In this document: positions 1 to 5,071 of the stretch, one piece after another | Layout: each line of letters starts with the position of its first letter | How positions within the stretch are numbered: the first letter of the stretch is position 1 | From: Acidimicrobiia bacterium | GTDB taxonomy: Bacteria; Actinomycetota; Acidimicrobiia; IMCC26256; BP-133 | NCBI GenBank assembly: GCA_025934385.1 | Contig: JAICYE010000199.1 | Span: 1-5,305, forward strand | Direction of reading: 5' to 3' | Length of the DNA stretch: 5,305 bases | The notes under the pieces: model-generated | What the model was told of the DNA's origin: nothing | The model's input: the letters and a program-made list of their open reading frames with translations, nothing else | The model's database searches: none | Translations under genes and position numbers: made by a program

Positions 1-845
1 CCGGCGGCGGCCACCGACGCCACCGCCTCGTCGTGGAGGCGGGCCGCGTCCTCGTCGGGCCGGGCCACGATCTCCTCGGCCAGGGCGTGGCCGCCCTCGG
101 CGTCCTGCTCGATCGAGACCAGGTACCAGGCACCGTCGTCGTGGCGGCCGAGCGTCCAGTACTCGGGCAGGTTCGTCTCCTCGGTCGAGGAGTCGTCCCG
201 CATGATGTGGCGTCCGGAGCCGTCGACGACGTAGTCCCGCAGCGGAGCGGTGATACGGACGGTCACGTGGTCGGCGCGGTCGCCCTCCCGGTTGACGAGG
301 CCGAGGTACTCCACCGTCGGGTCGCCGAGCCGTTCGGTGATGTTGTGCCAACCCTGGCGGTCGAAGTCGTCGAGCCGGCGGCGCCACTCCACCATCAGGT
401 CGGGGGCGACGAGGGTCGAGAGTGCCTTCCGGTCCCGGGCCGTCCAGGCGTCGACGATCGCCTTGTGCAGCGCAATCGTGGTCGCCTTCACTGCCTCGGG
501 AGCGAAGGCGGGATCATCCATGGCCGCCTCCTCGGCCCCCACTTCGACCTGCGCCTCCCGCCGGCGGCGCCGGGCGCGTCCCCGCCGCACCTTCAGGGAG
601 CCACTGAGGCCGGTCAGGAGAAAGAACCCCACGAGGCCGATCCAGAACCAGCCGCCCCCGACGAAGCCGCCCCCGCCGTAGCCGCCCCCGCCCCCGCCGT
701 AGCCGCCGCCACCACCACCGCCGCCCCCCCCGCCGCCGAACCCGCCCGTCCCACCACCGGGGGCGGCGAGGACGGCGGTAGCGGCCGGGACGAGCAGTAC
801 CAGAAGGATCCCCAGCCCCACGGCGACGGTTCGCACCCTTCGCAC
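1..845 (-). CDS. Tim44-like domain membrane protein (C-terminus cut off by window edge)
   Basis: The frame read leftward from GTG at 845-843 stays open for 281 codons to the window edge, so the C-terminus is missing. Residues 6-27 form a hydrophobic, alanine-rich segment that is a signal peptide or signal anchor. Residues 30-65 are a glycine/tyrosine-rich low-complexity linker, residues 66-84 a second hydrophobic helix (WFWIGLVGFFLLTG), and residues 86-96 an Arg-rich positive patch. From about residue 110 a soluble domain resembles the Tim44/SnoaL-like fold, with AIVDAWTARD, a later EYWTLGR, and W-YLVSIEQDAEGG. Bacterial proteins of this layout are widespread in Actinobacteria but have no settled function; a link to protein translocation is only by analogy with mitochondrial Tim44. 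GTG at 836 is an alternative start. No Shine-Dalgarno sequence is evident at either start, which fits leaderless translation. The domain assignment is by eye, and the gene is transcribed away from the ylxP cluster. Confidence 0.8.
   Translation of the reverse strand, partial: MRRVRTVAVGLGILLVLLVPAATAVLAAPGGGTGGFGGGGGGGGGGGGYGGGGGGYGGGGFVGGGWFWIGLVGFFLLTGLSGSLKVRRGRARRRRREAQVEVGAEEAAMDDPAFAPEAVKATTIALHKAIVDAWTARDRKALSTLVAPDLMVEWRRRLDDFDRQGWHNITERLGDPTVEYLGLVNREGDRADHVTVRITAPLRDYVVDGSGRHIMRDDSSTEETNLPEYWTLGRHDDGAWYLVSIEQDAEGGHALAEEIVARPDEDAARLHDEAVASVAAA
671..707 (-). repeat. 21-base tandem repeat encoding the Gly/Tyr linker
   Basis: The 16-mer ccccgccgtagccgcc occurs at 671-686 and again at 692-707, a period of 21 bases or exactly seven codons. 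It encodes the spaced tyrosines Y49 and Y56 within runs of glycine (GGYGGGG). The neighbouring region 708-740 is also nearly all glycine codons and contains an uninterrupted run of eight C at 724-731, which reads as eight G on the coding strand. Such tracts are prone to slippage and to sequencing error, but here the frame is intact on both sides. Confidence 0.75.
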
Positions 846-853
846 GGAAAGCG

Positions 854-882
854 AGCATATGGGTGGCCTGAAAGCGGGTCCA
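854..882 (-). promoter_or_regulatory. Candidate promoter for the Tim44-like gene
   Basis: On the minus strand, TGGACC (882-877) and TATGCT (859-854) match the -35 and -10 consensus at four of six positions each, and are separated by exactly 17 bases. The expected transcription start, about seven bases after the -10 box, falls near 847, right at the GTG start at 845. The transcript would therefore be leaderless or nearly so, which agrees with the lack of a ribosome binding site. This is motif inference in a short GC-rich gap. Confidence 0.4.
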
Positions 883-915
883 GGGAACTCATGCCCACCG
901 TTCGTCTCCCGGCCC

Positions 916-936
916 CGCGGCCGCGAGAATGGGACC
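916..936 (+). promoter_or_regulatory. Candidate -10 region and palindrome ahead of ylxP
   Basis: GAGAAT at 925-930 is a weak -10 candidate. It lies six bases before the ylxP GTG at 937, so a transcript starting there would be leaderless. No convincing -35 box is seen at 17-18 bases upstream. A perfect 10-base palindrome (cgcggccgcg, 916-925) abuts the box. The 8-mer gcggccgc occurs at 917-924 and again at 943-950, on both sides of the start codon, and could be an operator or simply GC-rich chance. Confidence 0.25.
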
Positions 937-1230
937 GTGCACGCGGCCGCCCTGCGCTTCGATCTGCACGTGCCGGCCAGCCGGTCCCTGAAGGCGAAGC
1001 GCGCCGCCGTCCGGCCCATCGTCGACACCCTCCGGCACCGGTACCACGTGTCGGTGGCCGAGGTCGACCATCAGGACCGGTGGCAGCGGGCGGCCATCGC
1101 CGTGGCGGTGGTGGCCGAGAGCAACCACCACCTGACCCAGGTCCTCGACACCGTCGAACGGTTCGTCCGATCGGCCCCCGATGTCGAGGTGCTCGACACC
1201 ACGGCGGCCTACCTGGAGCCGGAGGACTGA
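937..1230 (+). CDS. ylxP: YlxP / DUF503 family protein
   Basis: This encodes a small 97-residue protein of the DUF503 family, usually found between infB and rbfA in Gram-positive bacteria and suspected of a role linked to ribosomes or translation; its biochemical function is not established. The family pattern is clear: ALRFDLHVPASRSLKAKRAAVRPIVDTLR (residues 5-33), HVSVAEVDHQDRWQRAAIAVAVVA (37-60), and a C-terminal helix and strand VLDTVERFVRSAPDVEVLD (69-87). GTG at 937 was chosen because it begins exactly at the conserved N-terminus. An in-frame ATG at 859 would add 26 residues with no family similarity that overlap the divergent promoter region. The gene is first in the plus-strand cluster, and its 3' end carries the GGAGGA ribosome binding site of rbfA, four bases before that gene, so the two are probably co-translated. 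Confidence 0.9.
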   Translation: MHAAALRFDLHVPASRSLKAKRAAVRPIVDTLRHRYHVSVAEVDHQDRWQRAAIAVAVVAESNHHLTQVLDTVERFVRSAPDVEVLDTTAAYLEPED

Positions 1231-1234
1231 AGCG

Positions 1235-1630
1235 ATGACGCATACCACCCGTCGCTACGAGCGCACCGCCCGGGTCAACGAGGTGGTGCGAGAGGTGCTG
1301 GCCGACGAGCTCGAGCGGCTGTCCGACCCCCGGCTCGGGTTCGTCACGGTCACCGGCGTGGAGGTCACGCCCGACCTGCGCCAGGCCACCGTCTACTATT
1401 CGGCGCTCGCCCCGGTCCGGGGCGACGCCGAGGCGCAGGCGGCGGCGGCCGAGGAGACGGCCGAGGCCTTGCGGTCGGCCTCCCCCCACCTCCAGGCCGT
1501 GATCGGCAAGCAGGTCCGCATGAAATACACGCCGCTCCTCGTATTCCGCGAGGATCCGGCGATCAGGACGGGGGAGCGGGTGGACGAGATCCTCCGCCAG
1601 CTCCACTCGGAGGGCGAAGAGGGCGAGTGA
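1235..1630 (+). CDS. rbfA: 30S ribosome-binding factor A
   Basis: RbfA is a cytoplasmic assembly factor that binds the immature 30S subunit near helix 1 of 16S rRNA, assists late 16S maturation and is important in the cold. The product is 131 residues, normal for the family, and is a single type-II KH-like domain. It shows RTARVNEVVREVLADEL (10-26), DPRLGFVTVTGVEVTPDLRQATVYYSAL (31-58) and the conserved tail MKYTPLLVFREDPAIRTGERVDEIL (96-120). The start is ATG at 1235, with GGAGGA at 1221-1226 eight bases upstream. The tail after residue 122 is short and acidic (HSEGEEGE). Its TGA stop shares bases with the GTG start of the next gene (GTGA, 1627-1630), indicating translational coupling. The usual Ala-x-Gly kink of the KH motif reads SASP here (81-84), a modest variation. 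Confidence 0.95.
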   Translation: MTHTTRRYERTARVNEVVREVLADELERLSDPRLGFVTVTGVEVTPDLRQATVYYSALAPVRGDAEAQAAAAEETAEALRSASPHLQAVIGKQVRMKYTPLLVFREDPAIRTGERVDEILRQLHSEGEEGE

Positions 1631-2607
1631 ACGAGCATCCCGACGACCATCCCCTGCAGGACGAACTGGCCATCGCCGCCGCGCTGATCAGCGCCGCCGG
1701 CCCGGTCGCCCTGGCCTGTCACATCGCCCCCGACGGCGACGCCCTCGGCTCGATGCTGGCGCTCCACCACGTGCTCCGGGGCGCCGGGCGCGATTCGGTC
1801 GCCGGCTTCGCCGGCACCCAGGTGACCGGCCCGCACTACCGGGAGCTGCCCGGGTTGGACCTGCTCACCGACCCGCTCGACTACCCGGCCGAGCCGGAGG
1901 TGATGGTCACCCTCGACTGCGGTTCGCTCGGGCGCCTCGGCGACCTGGCGATCAACGCCAAGGCCGCCAAGGAGCTCGTGGTCGTCGACCACCACCTCTC
2001 CAACACCCGCTTCGGATCGATCCACCTCGTCGACCCGAGGGCGGCCGCCAGCGCCGTCGTCGTCGCCCACCTGATCGACGCCCTCGGGCTGCCGCTCAAC
2101 CGCGACGCCGCCGTGTGCCTCTACGCCGGCCTGGTCTGCGACACCGGCCGCTTCCAGTACGAGAGCACGAGCACCGAGGCCTTCGAGCTCGCCCGCCGGC
2201 TGCTGGAGTTCGACGTGCCGGTCGCCCGGCTCAACCGCATGCTGTTCGAGGAGCACCGCCTCGCCTACCTCCGGCTGGTCGGCGACGTCCTCAGCCGGGC
2301 CGAGATGGTGGTCGACAAGAGCTTCATCTGGGCGGCGATCACCGACGCCGACCTGGCCGCGCACGACGTGACGCTGGAGGAGACCGAGGGGCTCATCGAC
2401 TTCCTCCGCCAGGCCAAGGAGGCCGAGGTCTCCTGCGTCCTCAAGGAGGTCGAGGGGCACGTGCGGGTCAGCCTCCGCTCCCTCGGCCACGTCGACGTCT
2501 CGGCCGTGGCCGCCCTCTTCGGCGGTGGCGGGCACCGCTTCGCCGCCGGCTTCACGACCACCGAGCCCGTCCCCCGGGTGGTGGAGACGATCGTCAAGGC
2601 GCTCTAG
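1627..2607 (+). CDS. nrnA: DHH/DHHA1 phosphoesterase, NrnA-like (nanoRNase / pAp phosphatase)
   Basis: This is a 326-residue soluble, metal-dependent phosphoesterase of the DHH superfamily. NrnA-type members degrade RNA oligomers of two to a few nucleotides and dephosphorylate pAp, clearing the products of RNA decay and sulfur metabolism. The Mn-binding motifs are present: HIAPDGDALGS (H32, D36, D38), LDCGS (D97), the signature DHH (121-123) and LVCDTGRFQYES (D172). The C-terminal DHHA1 substrate-binding motif is GGGGHRFAAG (299-308). The GTG start at 1627 overlaps the rbfA stop by four bases, with GGAGGG (1609-1614) and AGAGGG (1618-1623) upstream. A DHH gene between rbfA and truB is usual in Actinobacteria and many Firmicutes. 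Which of RNA oligomers, pAp or cyclic-dinucleotide-derived pApA is the main substrate cannot be read from the sequence. Confidence 0.93.
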   Translation: MNEHPDDHPLQDELAIAAALISAAGPVALACHIAPDGDALGSMLALHHVLRGAGRDSVAGFAGTQVTGPHYRELPGLDLLTDPLDYPAEPEVMVTLDCGSLGRLGDLAINAKAAKELVVVDHHLSNTRFGSIHLVDPRAAASAVVVAHLIDALGLPLNRDAAVCLYAGLVCDTGRFQYESTSTEAFELARRLLEFDVPVARLNRMLFEEHRLAYLRLVGDVLSRAEMVVDKSFIWAAITDADLAAHDVTLEETEGLIDFLRQAKEAEVSCVLKEVEGHVRVSLRSLGHVDVSAVAALFGGGGHRFAAGFTTTEPVPRVVETIVKAL

Positions 2608-2626
2608 TGCGGGCGTGCGGCCACTG

Positions 2627-3553
2627 ATGGCGGCGGGCGGGGGCCCGGCGGGCGACGCCGTCGAGGGACTCGTCGTCGTCGACAAGCCCGCCGGTTGGAC
2701 GTCGCACGACGTCGTCGCCCGGCTCCGCCGGATCTACGGCCTGCGGCGGGTCGGCCACGCCGGCACACTCGACCCCGACGCCACCGGCGTCCTCCTCGTC
2801 GGCTTCGGCCGGGCCACCCGGCTGCTGCGCTTCCTCACCGAGACCGGCAAGGTCTACCGGGGCGAGGTCGGCTTCGGCGTCGCCACCGACACGCTCGACG
2901 CCGCCGGCGCCGAGACGGCCCGGGACGCCATGCCGGCCCTGACCCGAGAGCAGCTCGAGGCGGTGCTGCCCCGCTTCCTCGGCACCATCGCCCAGATCCC
3001 GCCGATGGTGTCGGCGGTGAAGGTGGACGGGCGCCGACTCCACGAGCGGGCCCGCCAGGGCGAGATCGTCGAGCGGGCCCCCCGAGCGGTCCGCATCGAC
3101 CGCATCGAGATCGAGGGCTTCACCACCGGCGACTTCCCCCGGGCCCAGCTGCTGGTGGAGTGCGGGAGCGGCACCTACATCCGCAGCCTGGCCGCCGACC
3201 TCGGCGAGGCGGTGGGCGGCTGCGCCCACCTCGCCTGGCTGCGCCGCCTCCGGGTCGGCCCGTTCCCGGTCGAGGAGGCCCGGACGCTGGAGGAGATCGC
3301 CGAGAGTCCCGAGAAGGTCCTCCTGCCGATGGCCGAGGCGGTGCGCCACCTGACCCGGGTCGAGGTCGACGGCGAGACCGCCCGGGCCGTCGCCCATGGT
3401 GCGGTCTTCCCGGTGACCGCTCTCCCCGACCCCGACGGCGGCTCCGGGCCCCTGGCCGTGGTCGGCCCCGACGGCCGGCTCCTCGCCCTCTACCAGAAGG
3501 GCCGGGCGGCCGCCCGCCCGCTGGTGGTCCTCGCCGGCGGATCCAGCGGATAG
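2627..3553 (+). CDS. truB: tRNA pseudouridine(55) synthase
   Basis: TruB isomerises U55 in the T-loop of almost all tRNAs to pseudouridine and acts as a tRNA chaperone. With ATG at 2627 the product is 308 residues, the usual length. Residues 16-30 (VVVDKPAGWTSHDVV) form motif I. VGHAGTLDPDATG (42-54) holds the catalytic aspartate D49. KVYRGEVGFG (75-84) supplies the active-site tyrosine Y77, IPPMVSAVKVDGRRLHERARQG (124-145) follows, and CGSGTYIRSLAADLGE (179-194) carries Y184 and R186. The region from about 215 is a PUA-like TruB C-terminal domain. It begins 19 bases after nrnA. In-frame GTG at 2615 is an alternative start adding four residues. No clear Shine-Dalgarno is present for either, so translation may depend on coupling to nrnA. 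Confidence 0.95.
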   Translation: MAAGGGPAGDAVEGLVVVDKPAGWTSHDVVARLRRIYGLRRVGHAGTLDPDATGVLLVGFGRATRLLRFLTETGKVYRGEVGFGVATDTLDAAGAETARDAMPALTREQLEAVLPRFLGTIAQIPPMVSAVKVDGRRLHERARQGEIVERAPRAVRIDRIEIEGFTTGDFPRAQLLVECGSGTYIRSLAADLGEAVGGCAHLAWLRRLRVGPFPVEEARTLEEIAESPEKVLLPMAEAVRHLTRVEVDGETARAVAHGAVFPVTALPDPDGGSGPLAVVGPDGRLLALYQKGRAAARPLVVLAGGSSG

Positions 3554-3562
3554 AACGGCGTC

Positions 3563-4531
3563 GTGCACGTCGTCACCAGTCTCGATGCCTGTCCCGACCC
3601 GCCGGCCGGGTCGGTGGTCACCATCGGCGCCTTCGACGGCGTCCACCTCGGCCACCGGGCGCTGCTCCGCCTGGTGCGGGACAAGGCGGTCGAGCGCGGG
3701 CTCCCCACCGCCCTCGTGACGTTCGACCGCCACCCGGCCCAGGTCGTGCGGCCGGCGTCGGCACCGAAGCTCCTCACCAACCTCGACGAGAAGCTCGAGC
3801 TCCTCGAAGCGACGGGCCTCGTCGACCACGCCGTCGTCCTCACCTTCGACGAGCAGCGCCGCCGGGAGTCCGCCGAGGACTTCGTGACCGAGGTGCTCGA
3901 CGGCTGCCTCCGGGCCCGCCTCGTGGTGGTCGGCGCCGACTTCCACTTCGGCAACGGCCGCCGGGGTAACGTCGAGCTCCTGGAGCGGATGGGCCGGGCG
4001 CTCGGCTTCGAGGTCGTCGGGCTCGAGCTCGTCCAGGCGGGCGACGGCCACGGCGACGACGGCGTCATCTATTCCTCGACGCTCGTCCGCCGGCGCCTCT
4101 CCGAGGGCGACGTCCGGGGCGCGGCCGAGATCCTCGGACGGGTCCACGAGGTGCGGGGCACCGTGGTGGAGGGCGACCGCCGGGGCCGGGAACTCGGCTT
4201 CCCCACGGCCAACGTCGCCGTCCCCGAGGAAATCTGCCTGCCGGCGGCGGGAATCTACGCCGGCACGTTCACGGGCCGCGACGGGGTCGCCCGGCCGGCG
4301 GCCATCTCGCTCGGCCATCGCCCGACCTTCTACGCCGACCAGCCCTACCTGCTGCTCGAGGCCTACCTGCTCGACTTCTCCGGCGATCTCTACGGCCAGG
4401 CGGCCTCGGTCGCCTTCGTCGAGCGGATCCGGGCCGAGGAGCGCTTCGGGTCGGTGGAGGAGCTGGTGGCGGCCATGCACCGCGACGTCGAGGCCGCCCG
4501 CCGGGTCCTCATGCCCCGTGCGCGGCCCTGA
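3563..4531 (+). CDS. ribF: Bifunctional riboflavin kinase / FAD synthetase
   Basis: RibF phosphorylates riboflavin to FMN and adenylylates FMN to FAD, in the cytoplasm. The 322-residue product has both domains. The N-terminal nucleotidyltransferase has IGAFDGVHLGHRALL (21-35), FDRHPAQV (54-61), VVVGADFHFGNGRRGNVELL (121-140) and YSSTLVRRRLSEGDVRGAAEILGR (170-193). The C-terminal flavokinase has VEGDRRGRELGFPTANV (202-218), with the PTAN nucleotide/Mg motif at 214-217, then AGIYAG, GHRPTFY, and LLLEAYLLDFSGDLYGQ (263-279), where E266 is the expected catalytic base. GTG at 3563 is nine bases after the truB stop and gives the standard N-terminus; no strong ribosome binding site is visible. Placement between truB and rpsO is common in Gram-positive bacteria. 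A short inverted repeat covers its stop codon. Confidence 0.95.
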   Translation: MHVVTSLDACPDPPAGSVVTIGAFDGVHLGHRALLRLVRDKAVERGLPTALVTFDRHPAQVVRPASAPKLLTNLDEKLELLEATGLVDHAVVLTFDEQRRRESAEDFVTEVLDGCLRARLVVVGADFHFGNGRRGNVELLERMGRALGFEVVGLELVQAGDGHGDDGVIYSSTLVRRRLSEGDVRGAAEILGRVHEVRGTVVEGDRRGRELGFPTANVAVPEEICLPAAGIYAGTFTGRDGVARPAAISLGHRPTFYADQPYLLLEAYLLDFSGDLYGQAASVAFVERIRAEERFGSVEELVAAMHRDVEAARRVLMPRARP

Positions 4532-4538
4532 GGGGCCG
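4523..4538 (+). other. Short hairpin over the ribF stop codon
   Basis: CGGCCC (4523-4528) and GGGCCG (4533-4538) can pair as six G-C pairs around the loop TGAG, which contains most of the ribF stop codon TGA (4529-4531). There is no T-tract after it, so it is not a classical intrinsic terminator. It sits directly upstream of the candidate rpsO promoter and could reduce read-through or mark an mRNA end, or be incidental. Confidence 0.35.
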
Positions 4539-4540
4539 AA

Positions 4541-4549
4541 TGGTAGGCT
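4541..4549 (+). promoter_or_regulatory. Candidate extended -10 promoter for rpsO
   Basis: TGGTAGGCT at 4541-4549 fits an extended -10 element (TGN followed by TANNNT), and TAGGCT is a common -10 form for the main sigma factor in actinobacteria. No good -35 box lies 17-18 bases upstream, which extended -10 promoters tolerate. A start near 4556 would leave an untranslated leader of about 107 bases before rpsO. A separate rpsO promoter is known in other bacteria and makes sense for a gene needed at high level. Confidence 0.45.
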
Positions 4550-4662
4550 CGCCGGGTTCCGCGCCCGGGCGCGCTCCGTCCTGACGCGTACGTGAACCTG
4601 ACCCCCATCCCACCGACGGCCCCCAGCCACCCGGCCGGTTCCGGAAGAGAACGAATCTGACG
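4550..4662 (+). promoter_or_regulatory. rpsO 5' leader, structured
   Basis: The leader contains a perfect 14-base palindrome (cgcgcccgggcgcg, 4560-4573) that can fold as a five-pair stem with loop ccgg. A 7-base segment at 4551-4557 (gccgggt) is exactly complementary to 4629-4635 (acccggc), which would close most of the leader. The competing pairing of ggttc (4555-4559) with gaacc (4594-4598) is also possible. TTCCGGAA (4639-4646) is a palindrome beside the weak ribosome binding region GGAAGAG (4643-4649). S15 represses its own mRNA through leader structures in several bacteria, and these structures differ between phyla. A role here is inferred. Confidence 0.35.
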
Positions 4663-4920
4663 ATGCCAGACACCTCCGCCACGATCGGCGAGTACCGCCT
4701 CCACGAGACCGACACCGGCTCTCCGGAGGTCCAGGTCGCGCTCCTCACGGAGCGGATCAACATGCTCACGGCGCACCTGAAGGTCCACAAGAAGGATCAT
4801 CACTCCCGCCGGGGACTGTTGATGCTCGTCGGCCGGAGACGTCGCCTGCTCGACTACCTCCGCCGCAACGACGTCGAGAGGTACCGGGCGCTCATCGCCA
4901 GGCTCGGGCTTCGCCGGTAA
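4663..4920 (+). CDS. rpsO: 30S ribosomal protein S15 (uS15)
   Basis: S15 binds the three-way junction of helices 20-22 in the central domain of 16S rRNA, nucleates the platform and contributes to an intersubunit bridge. The product is 85 residues, about four shorter than the usual 89 because the first helix is trimmed ([11 protein letters not shown]). The rest is highly conserved: [18 protein letters not shown] (15-32), with the rRNA-contacting TGS at 18-20, [12 protein letters not shown] (42-53), and the C-terminal [15 protein letters not shown] (71-85). ATG at 4663 is the only reasonable start. The frame upstream offers no ATG or GTG close by, and the ribosome binding sequence GGAAGAG lies 13 bases away, farther than usual. 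It is followed by pnp, the classic rpsO-pnp pairing. Confidence 0.97.
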   Translation: MPDTSATIGEYRLHETDTGSPEVQVALLTERINMLTAHLKVHKKDHHSRRGLLMLVGRRRRLLDYLRRNDVERYRALIARLGLRR

Positions 4921-4928
4921 CGGCCATC

Positions 4929-4950
4929 GGGGAGCGGTTCGCCGCTCCTC
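4929..4950 (+). terminator. Hairpin just after rpsO (possible attenuator or processing site)
   Basis: Starting nine bases after the rpsO TAA, GGGGAGCGG (4929-4937) pairs with CCGCTCCTC (4942-4950) in a nine-pair stem, including one G-U, closed by the tetraloop TTCG. The stem is stable and well placed to end or protect the rpsO message. No run of T follows (gaaccgttgt), so full intrinsic termination is doubtful, and some read-through to pnp is expected. It competes with a second hairpin at 4933-4958. Confidence 0.5.
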
Positions 4951-4958
4951 GAACCGTT
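4933..4958 (+). other. Alternative hairpin, mutually exclusive with the one at 4929-4950
   Basis: CGGTTCG (4935-4941) is exactly complementary to CGAACCG (4950-4956). The stem extends outward by a G-U (4934/4957) and an A-U (4933/4958) to nine pairs with an eight-base loop (ccgctcct). It reuses bases 4933-4950 of the first hairpin, so the RNA can adopt one or the other. The first five loop bases, ccgct (4942-4946), can also pair with agcgg (4961-4965) to make a pseudoknot. Whether this is regulatory is inference. Confidence 0.4.
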
Positions 4959-4974
4959 GTAGCGGCGGCGGCGA

Positions 4975-5032
4975 AGTCGGTTGTCAGTTGCCATGCTCCG
5001 GCCGCCCGGAGCATGCCAACTGGGAACCGGCT
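4975..5032 (+). promoter_or_regulatory. Long hairpin in the pnp leader, candidate RNase III site
   Basis: Bases 4975-5001 pair with 5006-5032 without any bulge: 27 opposed positions give 25 pairs, two of them G-U, with only G4983/G5024 and C4991/C5016 unpaired. The four-base loop is ccgc. The inner arm AGTTGCCATGCTCCGG faces CCGGAGCATGCCAACT. A nearly continuous RNA duplex of more than two helical turns is the kind of substrate RNase III cuts. In E. coli and Streptomyces an intergenic rpsO-pnp stem is cut by RNase III, and in E. coli PNPase then represses its own translation from the cut leader. The pnp ribosome binding site lies 27 bases downstream and is left free. Confidence 0.65.
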
Positions 5033-5059
5033 CCCCGCCCTGATTCGAAGAGCGACGAG

Positions 5060-5064
5060 AGGAG
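5060..5064 (+). promoter_or_regulatory. pnp ribosome binding site
   Basis: AGGAG, within the purine stretch gagaggag (5057-5064), lies seven bases before the ATG at 5072. It is the clearest ribosome binding site in the second half of the window and decides the pnp start. Confidence 0.85.
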
Positions 5065-5071
5065 CAGTTCC

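Noticed and set aside
514..858. Minus-strand frame starting with ATG at 858
   Set aside because: It is out of frame with the true Tim44-like reading frame, and its product is an Arg/Gly-rich string. The correct frame encodes a signal segment, a membrane helix and a folded domain.
859..936. N-terminal extension of ylxP from ATG at 859
   Set aside because: The extra 26 residues do not resemble the family N-terminus and would overlap the divergent promoter region. GTG at 937 gives the standard family start.
33..1238. Plus-strand open frame of 401 codons across the left third of the window
   Set aside because: It runs antisense to the Tim44-like gene and out of frame with ylxP. Its Pro/Arg/Gly-rich translation has no recognisable domain, and long antisense frames are expected at this GC content.
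1396..2685. Minus-strand open frame of 429 codons opposite rbfA and nrnA
   Set aside because: This is also an antisense shadow, produced by the scarcity of stop codons in GC-rich DNA; the opposing plus-strand frames carry all the conserved motifs.
2594..4630. Minus-strand open frame of 678 codons opposite truB and ribF
   Set aside because: It is the antisense shadow of two well-supported genes. Its translation is compositionally biased (Asp/Glu/Gly/Ala/Val/His) with no family motifs.
4981..4986. TTGTCA as the -35 box of a pnp promoter
   Set aside because: It matches the consensus at five of six positions, but no -10-like hexamer lies 16-18 bases downstream, and the bases are part of the long hairpin stem.
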